Assembly: GCA_013696915.1 (NCBI GenBank)
Contig: JACCXR010000546.1
Span: forward strand, 1 to 8,041
DNA: 8,041 nucleotides
From: Euzebyaceae bacterium
GTDB lineage: Bacteria > Actinomycetota > Nitriliruptoria > Euzebyales > Egibacteraceae
Direction: 5' to 3'
This document shows, piece by piece, positions 5,049 to 8,041 of this stretch. How positions within the stretch are numbered: position 1 is the first letter of the stretch; every line of letters starts with the position of its first letter. The notes below the pieces were generated by a model that was not told the DNA's origin, did not search any database, and saw only the letters and a list, made by a program, of their open reading frames with translations. The translations under genes and the position numbers were made by a program.

Positions 5049-6005
5049 GGCTGCAGGGGACGCGCCCGCGGCCGCGCGGGCCAGCGCCGCGGCACCGACG
5101 ACGCCGGAGTCATCGCCGAGCTCGGCGACCACCACGCGGCGGTCGCCGGGGACGAGCATGTAGGGACGCGCGGCAGCGGCGACGCGGTCGGCGAGGTCCT
5201 GGCCGAGCTTCTCCGTGAGGCCGCCGCCCACGACGATGCGGTCGAGGTCGAGGAGGTTCACCGCCGAGCCGACCGCGGCCCCGAGGGCGTCGACGGCCTC
5301 ACCGAGGACGCGGGTCGCGAGCTCGTCGCCCTGCTCGAGCGCCTTCGCCCAGGTGCCGGACTTCACGCGGCCCTGGCCCTTCTCGCGGGCGATGTCGAGC
5401 AGCGCCGTCGGGTGACCCTGTGACGCCGCCGTCGCCACGGCCTGCTCCATGCAGGCCCGCCCCGCATAGGCCTCGACGCAGCCGCGTCGCCCGCAGCCGC
5501 AGAGCGCGCCGCCCTGGCGGACGCAGACGTGGCCGAACTCGCCGCCGCCCCCGAACGCGCCGTCGTAGGGCCGCCCGTCGAGCACCAGCCCCCCGCCGAC
5601 ACCCGTGCCGAGCCACACGCCGAGCATGAACCGCGACCCGCGGCCGGCGCCGGCGGCCCACTCGCCGAGGGTGCCGACGTTGGCGTCGTTGCCGACGGTC
5701 ACGGGCCGCTCCAGCCGGTCGGTGAGGCGGTCGGCGAGCGGGAAGGGCTCGCGCCAGCCGGGCAGGTTCGGCGCCGTCATCACGACCCCGTCCATGATCG
5801 GGCCCGGCGCGCCGACTCCGACGTGGCCGGGTGCGCCCCCGACCGCGGCCACGGCCTCCACGATCGCGTCGACGACCGCGTGCGGTCCGCCTGCTGGAGT
5901 CGGGACGCGGTGGCGGGCGAGCACCTCGTGCCCGGCCGTGACCAGCGCCACCGCGATCTTCGTCCCGCCCAGGTCGACGCCGACCACGGTGCCGGTGGCG
6001 GTCAC
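5037..6005 (-). CDS. ROK family sugar kinase, glucokinase type
   Basis: 322 residues. Predicted to transfer phosphate from ATP to a hexose, most likely glucose to glucose 6-phosphate, in the cytoplasm. Seen: phosphate-binding DLGGTK (11-16), catalytic D107 in VGNDANVGTLGEW, LGTGVGGGLV (132-141), sugar-binding GEFGH (155-159, with E156 and H159), and the ROK zinc motif CGCGRRGCVE (169-178) with C169, C171, C176 and H159 as likely zinc ligands and E178 touching the sugar. There is no N-terminal helix-turn-helix, so this is an enzyme and not a ROK repressor. Start: GTG 6005 overlaps the serS stop by 4 nt (GTGA) and begins three residues before the conserved TVVGVDLGGTK; longer versions would run inside serS. 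Co-translated with serS. N-acetylglucosamine or mannose kinase activity cannot be excluded. Confidence 0.9.
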   Translation of the reverse strand: MTATGTVVGVDLGGTKIAVALVTAGHEVLARHRVPTPAGGPHAVVDAIVEAVAAVGGAPGHVGVGAPGPIMDGVVMTAPNLPGWREPFPLADRLTDRLERPVTVGNDANVGTLGEWAAGAGRGSRFMLGVWLGTGVGGGLVLDGRPYDGAFGGGGEFGHVCVRQGGALCGCGRRGCVEAYAGRACMEQAVATAASQGHPTALLDIAREKGQGRVKSGTWAKALEQGDELATRVLGEAVDALGAAVGSAVNLLDLDRIVVGGGLTEKLGQDLADRVAAAARPYMLVPGDRRVVVAELGDDSGVVGAAALARAAAGASPAAFEG

Positions 6006-7261
6006 CCGATGCGCTCGGTGCCCAGATAGGGCTGCAGTGCCTCGGGGACGGCGACCGTGCCGTCGGCGCGCTGATGCGTCTCGAGCAGCGCGATGATCGT
6101 CCGCCCCACCGCGACCGCGGTCCCGTTGAGCGTGTGGACGAGCTCGGTGCCGCCGTCGGCCGTGCGGTACCGGCACCGCAGCCGGCGGGCCTGGTAGTCG
6201 GTGCAGTTCGAGGCGCTCGTCAGCTCGCGGTAGGCCCGCTGTCCTGGCAGCCACACCTCGAGGTCGTACTTGCGGGCGGCGGACGCGCCGAGGTCGCCGA
6301 CCGCGATGTCCACGACCCGCCCGTGCAGCCCGAGGTCGTGGAGGAGGTCGCACTGGATCTGGCGCAGCCGCTCGTGCTCGTCCCAGCTCTCCTCGGGGAG
6401 GACGAAGCTGAACATCTCGACCTTGTCGAACTGGTGGACCCGGAAGATGCCGCCGGTGTCCTTGCCGTAGGTCCCCGCCTCGCGGCGGAAGCAGGTCGAG
6501 AAGCCGGCGTAGCGGATCGGCAGGTCGTCCGCGGCCAGGATCTCGTCGGAGTGCATCGCGGCGAGCGGAACCTCCGAAGTGCCGACGAGGTAGAGGTCGT
6601 CGGACGGGATGCGGTAGAGCTGCTCCTCGCCGGTGGGCAGGAACGCGGTGCCGAACAGCGCCTCCCTGCGGGTGAGCACGGGCGGCACGACCGGCTCGAA
6701 GCCGGCGGCCATCACGCGGTCCAGCGCATAGCGGACGAGCGCGAGCTCGAGCAGCACCGCCTGGCCGCGCAGGTAGGCGAAGCGGCTGCCGCTGACCTTG
6801 ACGGCGCGGGCGATGTCGATCAGGCCGAGGGCCTCGCCGATGTCGACGTGGTCGCGGACGGGGAAGTCGAACACCGGTGGCTCGCCGAAGCGGTCGACCT
6901 CGACGGCGTCGTCCTCGGTCTCGCCGTCGGGCGCGTCGGGGTGCGCGAGGTTCGGGATGGCGGCCAGGATCTCGGCGATGCGGCGCTCGATCTCGTCCTG
7001 CGCCGGCTCCAGCTCCCCGAGCCGGGCGGACACCGCGCGGGTCTGCTCGATGAGCGCGGGCCGGTCCTCCGGGCCGGCACCGCCGACCTGCCTGCCGAGC
7101 TGCCGCTGCCGCGCCCGCAGGTCGTCACCCGACGTGATGAGCGCGCGCCGCTCGGCGTCGAGGTCGAGCAGCCTGTGCAGCTGTGCGGGACCGACCCCGC
7201 GGCGGGCGAGCGCGGCGCCGACGGCGTCCGGCTCCTCGCGAAGTCGGCGGATGTCGATCAT
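6002..7261 (-). CDS. serS: Seryl-tRNA synthetase (class II)
   Basis: 419 residues, full length. Charges tRNA-Ser (and tRNA-Sec where present) with serine. The N-terminal domain (about 1-105) is the antiparallel coiled coil that reaches the long variable arm of tRNA-Ser; Arg/Glu/Leu-rich heptads are evident at 30-100. Catalytic core: TSEVPLAA (228-235) for serine binding, motif 2 at 258-281 with FRREAGTYGKDTGG (258-271), the ELTSASNCTDYQARR segment (346-360), and motif 3 at 377-396 (N379, G380, A384, R387). No insert or truncation. Start: ATG 7261 gives the family's standard MIDIRRLREEPDAV opening; the frame is open to 7330, but that part overlaps the upstream gene. No Shine-Dalgarno is seen; a TANNNT hexamer lies 7 nt upstream. 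It is 34 nt downstream of the secreted-protein gene and overlaps the ROK kinase start. Confidence 0.98.
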   Translation of the reverse strand: MIDIRRLREEPDAVGAALARRGVGPAQLHRLLDLDAERRALITSGDDLRARQRQLGRQVGGAGPEDRPALIEQTRAVSARLGELEPAQDEIERRIAEILAAIPNLAHPDAPDGETEDDAVEVDRFGEPPVFDFPVRDHVDIGEALGLIDIARAVKVSGSRFAYLRGQAVLLELALVRYALDRVMAAGFEPVVPPVLTRREALFGTAFLPTGEEQLYRIPSDDLYLVGTSEVPLAAMHSDEILAADDLPIRYAGFSTCFRREAGTYGKDTGGIFRVHQFDKVEMFSFVLPEESWDEHERLRQIQCDLLHDLGLHGRVVDIAVGDLGASAARKYDLEVWLPGQRAYRELTSASNCTDYQARRLRCRYRTADGGTELVHTLNGTAVAVGRTIIALLETHQRADGTVAVPEALQPYLGTERIG

Positions 7262-7268
7262 CGCGGGC

Positions 7269-7274
7269 AGGCTA
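7269..7274 (-). promoter_or_regulatory. Candidate -10 element for a leaderless serS transcript
   Basis: On the minus strand TAGCCT is followed by seven bases (GCCCGCG) and the serS ATG. With no Shine-Dalgarno in the 34-nt gap after the preceding gene, a leaderless start is plausible, giving serS its own promoter independent of the upstream gene. No -35 match is seen. Confidence 0.4.
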
Positions 7275-7295
7275 GCAGGGCGGCCTTCCGCCCCC

Positions 7296-8041
7296 TCAGC
7301 TCGCCGTCGCGGACTCCGGGACGATCGCAAGGGTCGCCGGCGGGCGCTCCTCCAGGGCCGGCGGGCCGCCCCTGCGGACCGGCGCAGGGGGCGGGTCGCC
7401 AGCCGCTCTTGGCGTCGCCGTTGCGGTCGGGGTGCCCTCGGCCTTGGGCTGCGCGGGGCCTGGGGTGACGGGCGTCACCGCATTGGGGGCGGTCGCCGTG
7501 GGGATCTCGGGGACGGGGACACCGGCGGTCCCCGTTTCCGGCACCCCGGCGGTGCCGGTCTCGGGCACGCCGGGCGACCCGGTCTCCGGCACACCGACCG
7601 TGCCGGTCTCCGGCGGGGGCGGCGGTACGACGTGGCAGGAGGCGGCCATCGCGGACGCCGCCACGGTGTGCGGGCCGAGCGTCCACGTCACCTTCTCATC
7701 CGAGGGGAATCGCACGGAGAAGGCGGGCCCTGGTCGGGCGGAGGCGGCGCCGGGCTCGAAGACCTGCGGCTGGCCGCGGTCGGCCGGCGCCGGCCAGACG
7801 CCGTTCTGGGCACCGACCGCGACGGAAAGGGCCGTCGGCAGGTCGTTGTCGTAGTCGAAAGCCGCCGTCACCGACCCGTCGCCGTGGACGGTCACGCATT
7901 CCAGCACCGGGCGGAGGGCGGCCACGTGCAGCGGTGGCGACGGTTCCCCGGCGGGCGGCTGGGGCTGGCCCGGCGGCTCCGCCGGCGGGACGGGGGGCTG
8001 GCCCGGCGGCTCCGCCGGCGGGACGGGGGGCTGTCCTGGAC
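7296..8041 (-). CDS. Secreted/surface-type protein with proline-rich and PETG repeats, C-terminal part (5' end outside window)
   Basis: The frame is open from the right edge to TGA 7298-7296, giving 247 residues; the GTG at 7925 lies inside the frame and is unlikely to be the true start. Order: a Pro-rich linker with 11-residue repeats (first ~38 residues); a compact module of about 90 residues between two Cys (ECVTVHGDGSVTAAFDYDN, ADRGQPQVFEPG, VTWTLGPHTVAA, then C); a PPPPP plus four 8-residue PETG units; and a Pro/Ala/Thr-rich tail. From memory, the Cys-to-Cys module resembles one found in extracellular proteins of actinobacteria and Chloroflexi (pattern G-Y-x-N then DRGQP-x-F-x-PG and W-x-L), probably a beta-sandwich. 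No C-terminal hydrophobic anchor is present, so neither sortase attachment nor a membrane anchor is supported at this end. Function unknown. A signal peptide would be upstream of the window. serS follows 34 nt later. Confidence 0.75.
   Translation of the reverse strand, partial: PGQPPVPPAEPPGQPPVPPAEPPGQPQPPAGEPSPPLHVAALRPVLECVTVHGDGSVTAAFDYDNDLPTALSVAVGAQNGVWPAPADRGQPQVFEPGAASARPGPAFSVRFPSDEKVTWTLGPHTVAASAMAASCHVVPPPPPETGTVGVPETGSPGVPETGTAGVPETGTAGVPVPEIPTATAPNAVTPVTPGPAQPKAEGTPTATATPRAAGDPPPAPVRRGGPPALEERPPATLAIVPESATAS
7518..7613 (-). repeat. Four tandem 24-bp repeats encoding PETG[TS]xGV
   Basis: Read on the minus strand the four units are PETGTVGV, PETGSPGV, PETGTAGV and PETGTAGV, followed by a partial PVPE. 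The copies differ at silent and a few coding positions, so the array is older than the 33-bp repeat nearby. Likely an extended extracellular linker. Confidence 0.9.
7967..8032 (-). repeat. Two identical 33-bp tandem repeats encoding QPPVPPAEPPG
   Basis: 7967-7999 and 8000-8032 are identical base for base. 8033-8041 begins a diverged further copy, and 7950-7966 resembles a degenerate one. Each unit codes for 11 residues rich in proline. The perfect identity and in-frame period point to recent slippage or unequal recombination; the array may continue beyond the window. Confidence 0.9.

Noticed and set aside
5005..5050. GTTCGAA-like sequences suggesting a tRNA T-loop near serS
   Set aside because: The bases flanking the first copy do not form a 5-bp T-stem, no acceptor, D or anticodon arm can be built, and the second copy is inside the ROK kinase coding end.
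5037..6005. ROK-family transcriptional repressor
   Set aside because: There is no N-terminal helix-turn-helix; the protein starts three residues before the ATP-binding DLGGTK strand, and catalytic D107 is present.
6074..7468. 464-codon plus-strand open frame opposite serS
   Set aside because: Antisense to a full-length seryl-tRNA synthetase; Val/Asp/Arg/Gly-rich product with no motif.
7518..7613. LPxTG sortase sorting signal
   Set aside because: The motif is repeated in mid-protein, is preceded by Val-Pro rather than Leu-Pro, and has no following hydrophobic segment or basic tail.
7967..8041. CRISPR array from regularly spaced repeats
   Set aside because: The copies are directly adjacent without spacers and encode an in-frame proline-rich peptide.

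Overview
The window is chromosomal DNA from a very GC-rich bacterium, most likely an actinobacterium in the broad sense. This rests on strong G/C preference at third codon positions, frequent GTG starts, a lipobox lipoprotein, and two genes with a TANNNT hexamer 7 nt upstream of an ATG and no Shine-Dalgarno. Nothing seen fixes a finer taxon. There are eight protein genes (two cut by the window edges), no RNA genes, and no sign of a mobile element, CRISPR array or phage.

Left part (1-1317, + strand): the C-terminal end of a serpin protease inhibitor, then an SMP-30/gluconolactonase-family lactonase with all expected metal ligands. The lactonase converges on a minus-strand Rieske non-heme iron oxygenase alpha subunit (1331-2470) whose active-site motifs resemble the quaternary-ammonium group (glycine betaine or carnitine type).

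Middle (2471-4925): a 116-bp divergent control region separates the oxygenase from a complete polar-amino-acid-type ABC importer read rightward: a solute-binding lipoprotein, a permease, and an ATPase whose start overlaps the permease stop by 4 nt. The control region holds a -10-like hexamer for each direction, an inverted repeat covering the rightward one, and a good ribosome binding site for the lipoprotein. The simplest reading is an uptake-plus-oxidation module: the importer brings in an amino-acid-like compound and the oxygenase acts on it. The substrate is not known, and no reductase partner is present.

Right part (4926-8041, - strand): in transcription order, a secreted or surface-type protein with proline-rich and PETG repeats (5' end outside the window), seryl-tRNA synthetase, and a ROK-family sugar kinase (glucokinase type) that overlaps serS by 4 nt. 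This strand converges on the ABC operon, with a gene-free gap of 111 bp. No gene-free stretch reaches 300 bp.

The window is mostly recognisable families. The parts most worth a second look are the divergent Rieske/ABC module with its candidate operator, the repeated leaderless-promoter layout, the repeat-bearing secreted protein, and the serpin reactive loop.
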